From assembly GCA_002418465.1 (NCBI GenBank), contig DIEE01000272.1, positions 11,496-34,213 on the forward strand: a DNA stretch of 22,718 nt, in the 5' to 3' direction. Positions 16,627 to 22,718 of this stretch are shown here, in pieces. The stretch's first letter is position 1, and every line of letters begins with the position of its first letter. Source of the DNA: Pseudomonas sp. UBA5782. GTDB taxonomy: Bacteria > Pseudomonadota > Gammaproteobacteria > Pseudomonadales > Pseudomonadaceae. The translations under genes were made by a program, and so were the position numbers. The notes below the pieces were generated by a model that ran no database searches, was not told where the DNA came from, and saw only the letters and a program-made list of their open reading frames with translations.

Positions 16627-17741
16627 AGAACCGAAAGCGCATCCTTGTCATCGACGACACCGACGCCAACCGCTACGTGCTGAAGAAGATCCTCGCCAGC
16701 CAGGAGGCCTACGAAATCCTCGAGGCCGGCAGCGGCCAGGACGGTCTGGCGCTGATGGACAACGCCATCGACCTGATGATCATCGACATCAACCTGCCGG
16801 ACATGACCGGCTTCGAGCTGATCCAGGCCGCCGAGAGGAAACTCGGTCGCGGCAAGCTGCCGTCGATCATCAACATCTCCGCCACCTTCGTCACCGGGAA
16901 GGACAAGGCCACCGGCCTGAACAGCGGCGCCCAGGCCTACCTGACGCACCCGATCAACCCGGACGAGGTGGTGGCGACGATTTCCTCGCTGCTCAAGACC
17001 ACCCACCGCTTCGAGCGCGTCGAGCAGCAGCGCAACGTGGCCATCGCGCTGAGCCAGAACCTGCAGACCGAAAAGATCATGCTCGAGCGCTTCATGCGCT
17101 CGCTCAGCCATGACCTGCGCTCGCCGCTCACCGCGGCCTCGATGGTGGTCGGCCTGATGCAGAAGAGCCCGACCCGGCGCAGCGACGAGATGCTGGAGAT
17201 TCTCGAAAAGAACCTGCAGCGCATGAGCCAGATGATCACCAACGTGCTGGACATCTCCCACGTCAGCCTCGGCGGGGGCCTGCAGCTCAACGGCGAGACC
17301 TTCGCCGTCGGCAAGCTGCTCGAAGACGCGGCCAGCGATCTGCGCATCCAGATCGGCAACGAACTGCGCGTCGACCTGCAAACCCCCGGTGCGCAGGTGT
17401 TCTGGGATCGCCACGCGTTCCTGCGGATCATCGACAACCTGGTGATCAACGCCGCCAAGCACGGCAGCAAGACCGCGCCGATCTTCATCGAGCAGCGCGA
17501 CCTCGACGGCGAGATGCTGATCCGCGTGCGCAACGGCGGCAGCATCCCCAGCGACGTACTGGCCAACCTGGCGACCCCCTACTTCATCTCAACCAAGAGC
17601 GACGTACAGGGCTGGGGCCTCGGCCTGCCAACGGTGAAGGCGCTGTGCGAAAGCTTCGGCGGCCGCGTCGAGTTCAGCAGCGAAGGCGAGGAAGTGATCG
17701 TCGACGTGTTCCTCCCGGTCAACCTGGCCCGCGGCGGGTGA
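16623..17741 (+). CDS. Receiver-histidine kinase (REC-HisKA-HATPase)
   Basis: 372 residues. An N-terminal receiver (about 5-125) has the acidic pair D11-D12 and phospho-acceptor D55 in IIDINLPD. A short helix leads to HisKA with H163 in SLSHDLRSPLT, then a HATPase (NLVINAAKHGS, VRNGGSIP, GWGLGLPTVKALCESFGG). Two departures stand out: the conserved receiver lysine before proline is a histidine (LTHPINPDEV, H109), and the first aspartate of the G1 box reads as asparagine (VRNGGS). No membrane segments are seen. The ATG overlaps the previous stop (ATGA) and has GGAGG about 6 bases upstream. It could accept phosphate from the preceding hybrid kinase. No DNA-binding output domain is present, so the relay's end point is not visible here. 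Confidence 0.91.
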   Translation: MKNRKRILVIDDTDANRYVLKKILASQEAYEILEAGSGQDGLALMDNAIDLMIIDINLPDMTGFELIQAAERKLGRGKLPSIINISATFVTGKDKATGLNSGAQAYLTHPINPDEVVATISSLLKTTHRFERVEQQRNVAIALSQNLQTEKIMLERFMRSLSHDLRSPLTAASMVVGLMQKSPTRRSDEMLEILEKNLQRMSQMITNVLDISHVSLGGGLQLNGETFAVGKLLEDAASDLRIQIGNELRVDLQTPGAQVFWDRHAFLRIIDNLVINAAKHGSKTAPIFIEQRDLDGEMLIRVRNGGSIPSDVLANLATPYFISTKSDVQGWGLGLPTVKALCESFGGRVEFSSEGEEVIVDVFLPVNLARGG

Positions 17742-18226
17742 GCCGGGACAAGTCGCAGCTGCGCGAGCGCCTGCTGCAACGCCTGGAAAGCGACCTCGAA
17801 CTGGCCCGCCGCGCGGCGCAGACTGCCCACGAAGCGGCGACCCATGAAGAGAACATCGCCGAGAACAAATACGACACCCTCGGCCTGGAAGCGGCTTACC
17901 TCGCGGTCGGCCAGTCGCGCCGCGTCGAGGAAATCCAACAGGCGCTCAACGCCTGGCGCCAGCTGCCGCTGCACGCCTACGACGAACAGCGCGGCATCGG
18001 CCTCGGCACGCTGGTGCAGCTGAGTGACGACGCCGGTGGCGAACAATGGCTGCTGCTCGGCCCCGACGGCGCCGGCCTCAAGCTGAACGACGCGCAGGGC
18101 GACGTGCTGGTGATCACCGCCCGCTCGCCCCTCGGCGCCGCCCTCCTCGGCCAGCACGACGGCAGCGAATTCGAACGCGAAATCGCCGGCCGCAAACGCC
18201 GCTTCGAAGTGCTCGCGGCCCTCTGA
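17738..18226 (+). CDS. GreA/GreB-family-like protein
   Basis: 162 residues. The N-terminal about 75 residues are helical and charged and contain HEENIAENKYDTLGLEAAYL, similar to the acidic tip region of the GreA coiled coil. The C-terminal part has the FKBP-like Gre fold signature, with GLGTLVQLSDDAGGEQWLLLGP and ARSPLGAALLGQHDGSEFE. Canonical GreA/GreB bind the secondary channel of RNA polymerase and trigger cleavage of backtracked RNA. Whether this divergent member does so is unknown, because the catalytic acidic residues cannot be aligned with certainty. The start is a GTG overlapping the previous stop as GTGA, so translation is coupled to the stressosome kinase operon. It is the operon's last gene. 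Confidence 0.82.
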   Translation: MSRDKSQLRERLLQRLESDLELARRAAQTAHEAATHEENIAENKYDTLGLEAAYLAVGQSRRVEEIQQALNAWRQLPLHAYDEQRGIGLGTLVQLSDDAGGEQWLLLGPDGAGLKLNDAQGDVLVITARSPLGAALLGQHDGSEFEREIAGRKRRFEVLAAL

Positions 18227-18258
18227 GCCGCCAAAGGATCGCCACCCACGGCCTCTGC

Positions 18259-18342
18259 GTAGGGGCGAACCTGTTCGCCTGACCTGACCCCGCCGGCGAA
18301 CGAGTTCGCTCCTACGAGAGCGATGCTGCCTGCCCCTACGAG
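18259..18342. repeat. REPIN-like inverted pair of REP elements
   Basis: Two REP copies in opposite orientation lie at 18259-18279 and 18295-18315. They share 18 of 21 bases when one is reverse-complemented. Each has the palindromic core GCGAAC..GTTCGC and a GTAGGAG/GTAGGGG flank at the outer end. A third fragment, CCCCTACGAG (18333-18342), looks like the remains of another outer flank. The element fills the gap between the convergent greAB-like and hydrolase genes. Such pairs are mobilised by RAYT transposases, and none is encoded here. It may also act as a transcription end or mRNA stabiliser. Confidence 0.8.
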
Positions 18343-19412
18343 CGGCCCTGCTCCGCCGGTTGCTGCGCCACTTCTTGTTGTGCGCGGTAGACCGCTTCGC
18401 CCACCGCTTCCAATACGCTCGGTGCCTCCTCATCCTGGTTGGCGTCTTCCACGCAGGCGACCACCACGGTCGCTTCGACCACCGGCTCGGGGCGTATCAC
18501 GCCCATGTGGCAGGCGCTACGGTACTGGGTGCCGGTCTTCTGGATGAATGGCAGGCCCTGCGGCAGGCCGGCCTGCAGGCGATAGTCGTGGTACTCGTCC
18601 TCGCCCATGAAGGCGAACAGCTGCGCCTGTCGCTCGGCATCCAGCAGTTCGCCGCGCACCAGCCGCTCCAGCAGCGTGGCGTAGGCCGGCAGGGTGCTGG
18701 AGTTCAGTCCGCGTCGGTAATAGCGCTCGTAGGCCTCGCGCAAGGTGCCCAGCTTCAGTTGCCCGCGCTCGACGCCCAGCGCCTCGGCCAGCAGCTCCAG
18801 GCGTTCGTCGCCCGGCGGCACCGAGGCAATCTGCAGGATGTCGCGGTTGCTCAGCCCGGCGGCCTTCTCATGCAGCTCGCCGTAGACGTCATAGCGCACC
18901 TGCAGCAGCGTGGTGATGCGACCGAAGCCGCTCGGCGACATCTGCTGCACGCGGCGGTTGAGTTCGTCCTCGCCGACCCGGCGGATGAGCATGTCGGCCG
19001 CCGTGCTGTCGCTGTTGCGCAGCATCTCCCGCAGCAGCGTGGTCAGGCTGTAGCGGCTGCCAGCCGCTGCCCAGACCAGCCCGCCGGTGCTGTCGACACG
19101 GTCGCCATCGCGCAGCTGCAGCTCGTCGTTCAGGTTCAGCTGGCCCTCCTGCACCAGCTGCAGCACGGCGATCGCCACCGGCACCTTGATCGCCGAGGCC
19201 AGGTACCACGGGCGCTCGGCGTCATGCTCGGCCAGCTCGCCATCGTCCAGGCGCTTGACGTAGACGCCGAGGCGCCCCGGCGTGCGCTGGTCGAGCCGGT
19301 CGAACTCGTCGTTCAGCGCCGCATCCACCGGCGCGCCGGGCAGCAGCCAGAGGAGCAGCGCCAGGCCGAGGCCCAGCGACAGCGGAATGCCGAACAGGCT
19401 CAGACGGTTCAT
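18336..19412 (-). CDS. Exported beta-lactamase-fold serine hydrolase, second of a tandem pair
   Basis: 358 residues. The N-terminus MNRLSLFGIPLSLGLGLALL plus LWLLPGAPVDA is a signal peptide or anchor, so the protein should be periplasmic. The three active-site motifs of penicillin-recognising enzymes are present: SAIK (S73, K76), SDS (134-136) and KTG (292-294). Between SDS and the LNSSTLPAYATLLERL segment there are about 50 more residues than in typical class A beta-lactamases, and the general-base glutamate cannot be assigned. Cysteines C301 and C320 are conserved in the paralogue upstream. The ATG overlaps the upstream stop (ATGA), with GAGG 7 bases before it. It may be a beta-lactamase-like peptidase or esterase; resistance cannot be inferred from the sequence. 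Confidence 0.85.
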   Translation of the reverse strand: MNRLSLFGIPLSLGLGLALLLWLLPGAPVDAALNDEFDRLDQRTPGRLGVYVKRLDDGELAEHDAERPWYLASAIKVPVAIAVLQLVQEGQLNLNDELQLRDGDRVDSTGGLVWAAAGSRYSLTTLLREMLRNSDSTAADMLIRRVGEDELNRRVQQMSPSGFGRITTLLQVRYDVYGELHEKAAGLSNRDILQIASVPPGDERLELLAEALGVERGQLKLGTLREAYERYYRRGLNSSTLPAYATLLERLVRGELLDAERQAQLFAFMGEDEYHDYRLQAGLPQGLPFIQKTGTQYRSACHMGVIRPEPVVEATVVVACVEDANQDEEAPSVLEAVGEAVYRAQQEVAQQPAEQGRS

Positions 19413-20497
19413 GGGAAGTCCTCGACGGGTGGGCGAAGGGTGCCGGCGGCCTGCAGGGCTTCGCCGACCTCGCGCAGGGCCAGCTCGGCGCGCTGCAGCG
19501 AACGGTCGTCGCGCGTGCAGGCGGCGACGATGAGTTGCCGCGGCGCCGACTCCGGCGTGCTGATCACCCCGAAATCGCAGAAGCGCGCCCACTGGGTGCC
19601 GGTCTTGTGGGCGAAACGGGCGTTCTTCGGCAGGCCGGCGCGGATGCGTTTCTGCCCGGTCAGCGAACGGTCCATAAGCCGCAGCAAATAGCTGCTGCGC
19701 TCGGCGTCCAGCGCTTCGCCGGCGACCAGCCGTTCGAGCAGCCCGGCGTAGGCGCTGAGGCGGCCGGAATTGAGCTGCATCCGGTAGTAGGCGCGATAGG
19801 CACTGTCCAGGTCGCCCCTGGCCAGCTCCCCGGGCGTCAGTTGCAGCAGGCGACCGAGCAGCGCCAGGCGCGCGGCCGGATTCGGCTGCTGTTTCAGCAA
19901 CAGCAGCTGCGCGCCGCTGAGCTGGCTGGCGCGCGGGCTGTAGTAGCCGTAGACGTACCGGCGCACCGCGGCCAGCGAGGTGATCGGCTGGAAACCGCCG
20001 GGCGCCAGCTCGGTGGTGATCGCGTTCACCGCCTCCAGGCCGACTAGGCGGATCAGCACGTCGGAGGCGGTGTTGTCGCTGTAGATCATCATCTGTTCGA
20101 GCAGGAAACGCAGCGTCAGCGGCGTGCCCGGCGGATAGAGCTTGGTCTTGCCGGCGCCGTCGACGTAATCCTCGGCGAGCAGCGGCACCTGCTGATCGAG
20201 GTCCAGGCGCCCCTGCTCGACGCCGCGCAGCACGGCGATCGCCACGGGCAGCTTGACCCCGGAGGCGAAGTACCAGGTCTGCTCGTCGCGAAAGCTCAGC
20301 GAGGTGCCGCTGTGCAGGTCCTTGAGGTAGACGCCCAGTTCGCCGGGAAAGCGCGCATCCACCTCGCGCAGCCGGTCGAGCAGCACGCCCATGCCATCGA
20401 CCGGCGAGTCGGCGGCGCGCAGCACGGGCGCGGCCATCGCCAAAACGGCAGCAAGCAGCAGGACCGGACAGGATCGCGAGGTTCGGGGTGAGCGCAT
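19409..20497 (-). CDS. Exported beta-lactamase-fold serine hydrolase, first of a tandem pair
   Basis: 362 residues. A signal peptide (SCPVLLLAAVLAMAAPVLRAA) sends it to the periplasm. The motifs are SGVK (S79, K82), SDN (140-142) and KTG (298-300), all in the right order for a class A-like serine hydrolase (Beta-lactamase2 type). It aligns end to end with the downstream gene: WYFASGVKLPVAIAVL against WYLASAIKVPVAIAVL, and LNSGRLSAYAGLLERLV against LNSSTLPAYATLLERLV. This shows a tandem duplication. Cysteines C307 and C327 match the pair in the paralogue and could form a disulfide. The ATG at 20497 has AAGG 6 bases upstream, and an in-frame ATG 13 codons earlier is less likely. The substrate is unknown. 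Confidence 0.86.
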   Translation of the reverse strand: MRSPRTSRSCPVLLLAAVLAMAAPVLRAADSPVDGMGVLLDRLREVDARFPGELGVYLKDLHSGTSLSFRDEQTWYFASGVKLPVAIAVLRGVEQGRLDLDQQVPLLAEDYVDGAGKTKLYPPGTPLTLRFLLEQMMIYSDNTASDVLIRLVGLEAVNAITTELAPGGFQPITSLAAVRRYVYGYYSPRASQLSGAQLLLLKQQPNPAARLALLGRLLQLTPGELARGDLDSAYRAYYRMQLNSGRLSAYAGLLERLVAGEALDAERSSYLLRLMDRSLTGQKRIRAGLPKNARFAHKTGTQWARFCDFGVISTPESAPRQLIVAACTRDDRSLQRAELALREVGEALQAAGTLRPPVEDFP

Positions 20498-20591
20498 CGG
20501 CAGCCTTGGCGGGGTCGCAAGAGCGCGCCGCGGCACGGCGCCTATCCAGTTCTAGACGCACCCGCGACGGCGGCGTTCCCGCCAGGACGTT

Positions 20592-21092
20592 TCAGGATTT
20601 TGCCTGCAGATCGCGCCAGGTGAGGTGGATGCGCAGGTCGAACTCGAGCTGGTGATAGCCGGGCAGCATGTGCTCGCAGAGCTGGTAGAAGGCCTTGTTG
20701 TGATCGAACTCGCGCAGGTGCGCCAGCTCGTGGACGACGATCATGTTGAGGAACTGCGGCGCGGTGTCGCGAAACAGCGCGGCGATGCGGATTTCCTTCT
20801 TCGCCTTGAGCTTCCCGCCCTGCACTCGCGACACCGCGGTGTGCAGGCCGAGGGCCTTCTGCAGTACGTCGAGTTTGGCGTCGTAAAGCACCTTGTCCAG
20901 CCCCGGCGCGTTGCGCAGAAACTCCTGCTTGAGCGCCACGGTGTAGGCGTACAGCGCCTTGTCGCTCTGCACCGCGTGGCGCTCGGGATAGCACTGGCGC
21001 AGGTAGTCCTCGAGGCGCTCCTGGGCGATCAGCGTGCGCACCTTCTCCTGCAGGGCGGGCGGATAGGCGGCGAGGTATTTCAGCGGCGTCAT
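20592..21092 (-). CDS. YgjP-like zinc metallopeptidase domain protein (DUF45)
   Basis: 166 residues. The C-terminal half carries the zinc-binding motif HELAH (121-125) with a third histidine at H131 in REFDHNKAFYQLCEHMLPGY, the arrangement of the YgjP/WLM/SprT-like gluzincin group. E122 would be the catalytic base. No signal peptide is seen, so it should be cytoplasmic. The substrate of this family is not established. The N-terminal 60 residues are helical and specific to the Pseudomonas-type version. The ATG at 21092 has no convincing ribosome binding site. A TAAACT hexamer (21128-21123 on the minus strand) is a possible -10 element. It is divergent from the response-regulator gene. Confidence 0.87.
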   Translation of the reverse strand: MTPLKYLAAYPPALQEKVRTLIAQERLEDYLRQCYPERHAVQSDKALYAYTVALKQEFLRNAPGLDKVLYDAKLDVLQKALGLHTAVSRVQGGKLKAKKEIRIAALFRDTAPQFLNMIVVHELAHLREFDHNKAFYQLCEHMLPGYHQLEFDLRIHLTWRDLQAKS

Positions 21093-21217
21093 GGCGAGGG
21101 TGCGGGCAATCGGGAAGCGCGCAGTTTAGCAAGCGGCCGCACGCCGCGGGCGCCTCGACGACGACGCGCAAATCGCTGAATTGCGTGAAAGTTTTCGGAA
21201 CTTGGCTGGTGCACAAT

Positions 21218-21240
21218 GTCGAATGACGAGCATATTCGAC
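21218..21240. promoter_or_regulatory. Inverted repeat upstream of the response-regulator gene
   Basis: GTCGAAT (21218-21224) and ATTCGAC (21234-21240) form a perfect 7-base inverted repeat separated by 9 bases. It lies about 40 bases upstream of the ATG at 21281, in the 188-base gap between divergent genes. The spacing suits a dimeric DNA-binding protein, though no binding factor can be named. Confidence 0.4.
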
Positions 21241-21280
21241 GGCATCGGCAATTCACTTTCGCAGTATCGAGCACCCTCCA

Positions 21281-21658
21281 ATGAACAAGCCAAAAAGCAA
21301 AATCGTTCTGCTGGTCGAGGATGAGCCGGACGTCCGTCTGCTGCTCGCCGAATACCTCGAGGAGGAAGGCTACGACGTGCTGCAGGCCGCATCGGCCGCG
21401 GAAGCCTTCGCGATACTCGCGAGCAAGCCGCGCCTCGACCTGCTGGTCAGCGACTTCCGCCTGCCCGGCGGGGTTTCCGGGGTGATGATCGCCGAGCCGG
21501 CGCTGATGCTGCGCCCGGACCTCAAGGTCATCTTCATCAGCGGCTATCCGGCGGAAATCCTCGACTCCGGCAGCCCCATCGCGCATCAGGCGCCGGTGCT
21601 GGCCAAGCCGTTCTCCTTCGACACCCTGCAGGAACAGATCCAGCGCCTGCTCGCCTGA
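21281..21658 (+). CDS. Single-domain response regulator (receiver only)
   Basis: 125 residues, a lone CheY-like receiver. The acidic pocket is E13-D14 in LLVEDEPDVR. The phospho-acceptor is D58 in LLVSDFRLPGG, the switch serine is in FISGYP (S87), and K109 is in LAKPFSFDTLQEQI, so all catalytic residues are kept. There is no output domain, so it would act by protein contact, for example in a phosphorelay or as a phosphate sink. The sequence style (GYPAEIL, FSFDTL) is that of receivers often found attached to hybrid histidine kinases. No kinase gene is adjacent; the stressosome kinases about 3.5 kb upstream are the nearest candidates. The ATG start has only a weak ribosome binding site. Confidence 0.9.
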   Translation: MNKPKSKIVLLVEDEPDVRLLLAEYLEEEGYDVLQAASAAEAFAILASKPRLDLLVSDFRLPGGVSGVMIAEPALMLRPDLKVIFISGYPAEILDSGSPIAHQAPVLAKPFSFDTLQEQIQRLLA

Positions 21659-21724
21659 GTCGCATCGCCGGGCGGCAAACGCTGAACTAGGCTGCGTGCT
21701 TCACTCCGAGCAAGGATGCTCCCG

Positions 21725-22718
21725 ATGAAGCGCTGGATCGCCGCCGCCACCTTTCTTCTCGCCCTTCCCCTGCATGCCGCACCCTGCCCCGCCTGGCCGC
21801 CCGAACGCGCCCGCGCCGAGCTGGACGGCCTGTCGCGCCAGATCGCCGAATGGGACGCCGCCTATCACCGCCAAGGCCGTTCGCCAATCGCCGACGAACT
21901 CTATGACCAGGCCCGTGAGCGCCTTGCCGGCTGGCGCGCCTGTTTCGCCGAACAGGCGCCGGCGCCCGCCGATCCTCTGGCCGGCGCCGCCGGCCAGGTG
22001 CCCCATCCGGTGCCGCAGACCGGCCTGGACAAGCTCGCCGACGACGATCAGGTGCGCGCCTGGATGGCCAGCCGCGACGGACTCTGGGTGCAGCCGAAGG
22101 TGGACGGCGTGGCGGTGACGCTGATCTATCGGGATGGCCAGCTGCAACAGGCGATCAGCCGTGGCGACGGGCACTTCGGCCAGGACTGGACGGCCAGGGT
22201 GCGCGCACTCCCCGGCGTTCCCGCGCACTTGCCGGACAGCCGCCCGCTGCTGTTCCAGGGCGAGCTGTACTGGCGTCTGCCGGAACACGTGCAGGCCAGC
22301 CACGGCAGCGCCGGAGCGCGCGGCAAGGTCGCCGGGTTGCTGGCGCGGCAGAATCTCGATGCCGGTGACGCCGCCGGCATCGGCCTGTTCGTCTGGGAAT
22401 GGCCGGACGGCCCGGCGGACATGCGCCCCCGCCTCGACGAGCTGCAGCGCCTGGGCTTCGCGGACAGCCAGCGCTTCAGCCAGCCGCTGACGTCCTTCGA
22501 CGAGGCCCGAACGTGGCGCGAACACTGGTACCGGGCGCCGCTGCCGTTCGCCAGCGACGGCGTGGTGATCAAGCAGGACCGGCGTCCGCCCGGCGAACGC
22601 TGGAGCGCCAGCGCGCCAGCCTGGGCGGTGGCCTGGAAATACCCCTTCGCCCAGGTGCTCGCCGAGGTGCGCGCGGTGGAGTTCAAGGTCGGTCGCAGCG
22701 GGCGCATCACGCCGCTGC
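21725..22718 (+). CDS. ligB: NAD+-dependent DNA ligase LigB (partial, 5' part)
   Basis: 331 codons are visible before the window ends; full-length LigB is about 560 residues. The adenylation motif is VQPKVDGVAVTLIYRDG with the nucleotidyl lysine K125. It is followed by ISRGDGHFGQDWT, FQGELYW, ARGKVAGLLARQN and FASDGVVIKQ, then AWKYPFAQVLAEV, which supplies the last lysine motif. The order and wording match E. coli LigB closely. The N-terminus MKRWIAAATFLLALPLHAA looks like a signal peptide, a known oddity of LigB, and it is followed by CPAWPPERARAELDGLSRQI. AAGGA lies 9 bases before the ATG. LigB is an accessory ligase without the full LigA zinc-finger and BRCT set. Confidence 0.95.
   Translation, partial: MKRWIAAATFLLALPLHAAPCPAWPPERARAELDGLSRQIAEWDAAYHRQGRSPIADELYDQARERLAGWRACFAEQAPAPADPLAGAAGQVPHPVPQTGLDKLADDDQVRAWMASRDGLWVQPKVDGVAVTLIYRDGQLQQAISRGDGHFGQDWTARVRALPGVPAHLPDSRPLLFQGELYWRLPEHVQASHGSAGARGKVAGLLARQNLDAGDAAGIGLFVWEWPDGPADMRPRLDELQRLGFADSQRFSQPLTSFDEARTWREHWYRAPLPFASDGVVIKQDRRPPGERWSASAPAWAVAWKYPFAQVLAEVRAVEFKVGRSGRITPL

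Noticed and set aside
18336..20497. Calling the tandem hydrolases antibiotic-resistance beta-lactamases.
   Set aside because: The active-site triad motifs alone do not prove beta-lactam hydrolysis. The omega-loop glutamate could not be located, and a loop enlargement is present.
18336..20561. A 741-codon open frame on the minus strand that could suggest a fused protein.
   Set aside because: The upstream half is an out-of-frame reading of the first hydrolase gene, rich in Arg and Ala. The real second gene starts at 19412 with a ribosome binding site and a signal peptide.
21198..21223. GAACTT followed by TCGAA as an AlgU/SigE-type promoter for the response regulator.
   Set aside because: The spacer is 15 bases where 16-17 are expected, and the -10 part does not match TCTGA well.

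Overview
The window looks like a chromosomal segment of a high-GC Pseudomonas-type gammaproteobacterium. The evidence is strong G/C third-position bias, protein sequences resembling Pseudomonas homologues (NudE, YrfG, CysQ, DbpA, MdtD-like, YccS-like, LigB), a FecI/FecR surface-signalling pair behind a Fur-box-like site, and Pseudomonas-type REP palindromes. The species cannot be fixed from the sequence alone. No tRNA, rRNA, CRISPR array, prophage or insertion sequence was seen. Almost all of it is coding, and no gene-free gap exceeds about 200 bases.

Layout. (1) 1-1634, minus strand: an iron-starvation ECF sigma factor and its FecR-type regulator, with a Fur-box-like palindrome upstream and probably the first codons of the cognate TonB-dependent receptor at the left edge. 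(2) 1652-3811: nucleotide housekeeping, cysQ and nudE on the minus strand, divergent from yrfG. (3) 3815-6193: a LysR regulator followed by an MdtD-like DHA2 exporter. (4) 6294-12133: dbpA, a lone periplasmic solute-binding protein on the minus strand, a YhiN/HI0933-type flavoprotein and a YccS-type FUSC membrane protein that ends at a strong terminator. (5) 12275-18226: seven tightly coupled plus-strand genes forming a Gram-negative stressosome operon. (6) 18259-18342: a REPIN-like inverted pair of REP sequences. (7) 18336-20497, minus strand: two tandem exported beta-lactamase-fold serine hydrolases. (8) 20592 to the end: a YgjP/DUF45 metallopeptidase, a single-domain response regulator and the 5' part of ligB.

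The most interesting part is region 5. It encodes an RsbR-like STAS scaffold, an RsbS-like STAS protein, an RsbT-like switch kinase and a protein joining a second RsbT/RsbW-like ATPase to an RsbX-like phosphatase. These are followed by a hybrid histidine kinase that begins with a third RsbT-like domain, a receiver-histidine kinase, and a GreA/GreB-like protein. The conserved phospho-acceptor positions of the stressosome are present. The Gram-positive output (RsbU, RsbV, RsbW, SigB) is absent from the window. My inference is that stressosome activation releases RsbT-like proteins, and that the signal passes into a two-component relay and perhaps onto RNA polymerase through the GreAB-like protein. 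Related stressosome loci with attached two-component genes are known in other Gram-negative bacteria such as Vibrio. The particular combination here, with an RsbT-X fusion, an RsbT-histidine kinase and GreAB, deserves attention.
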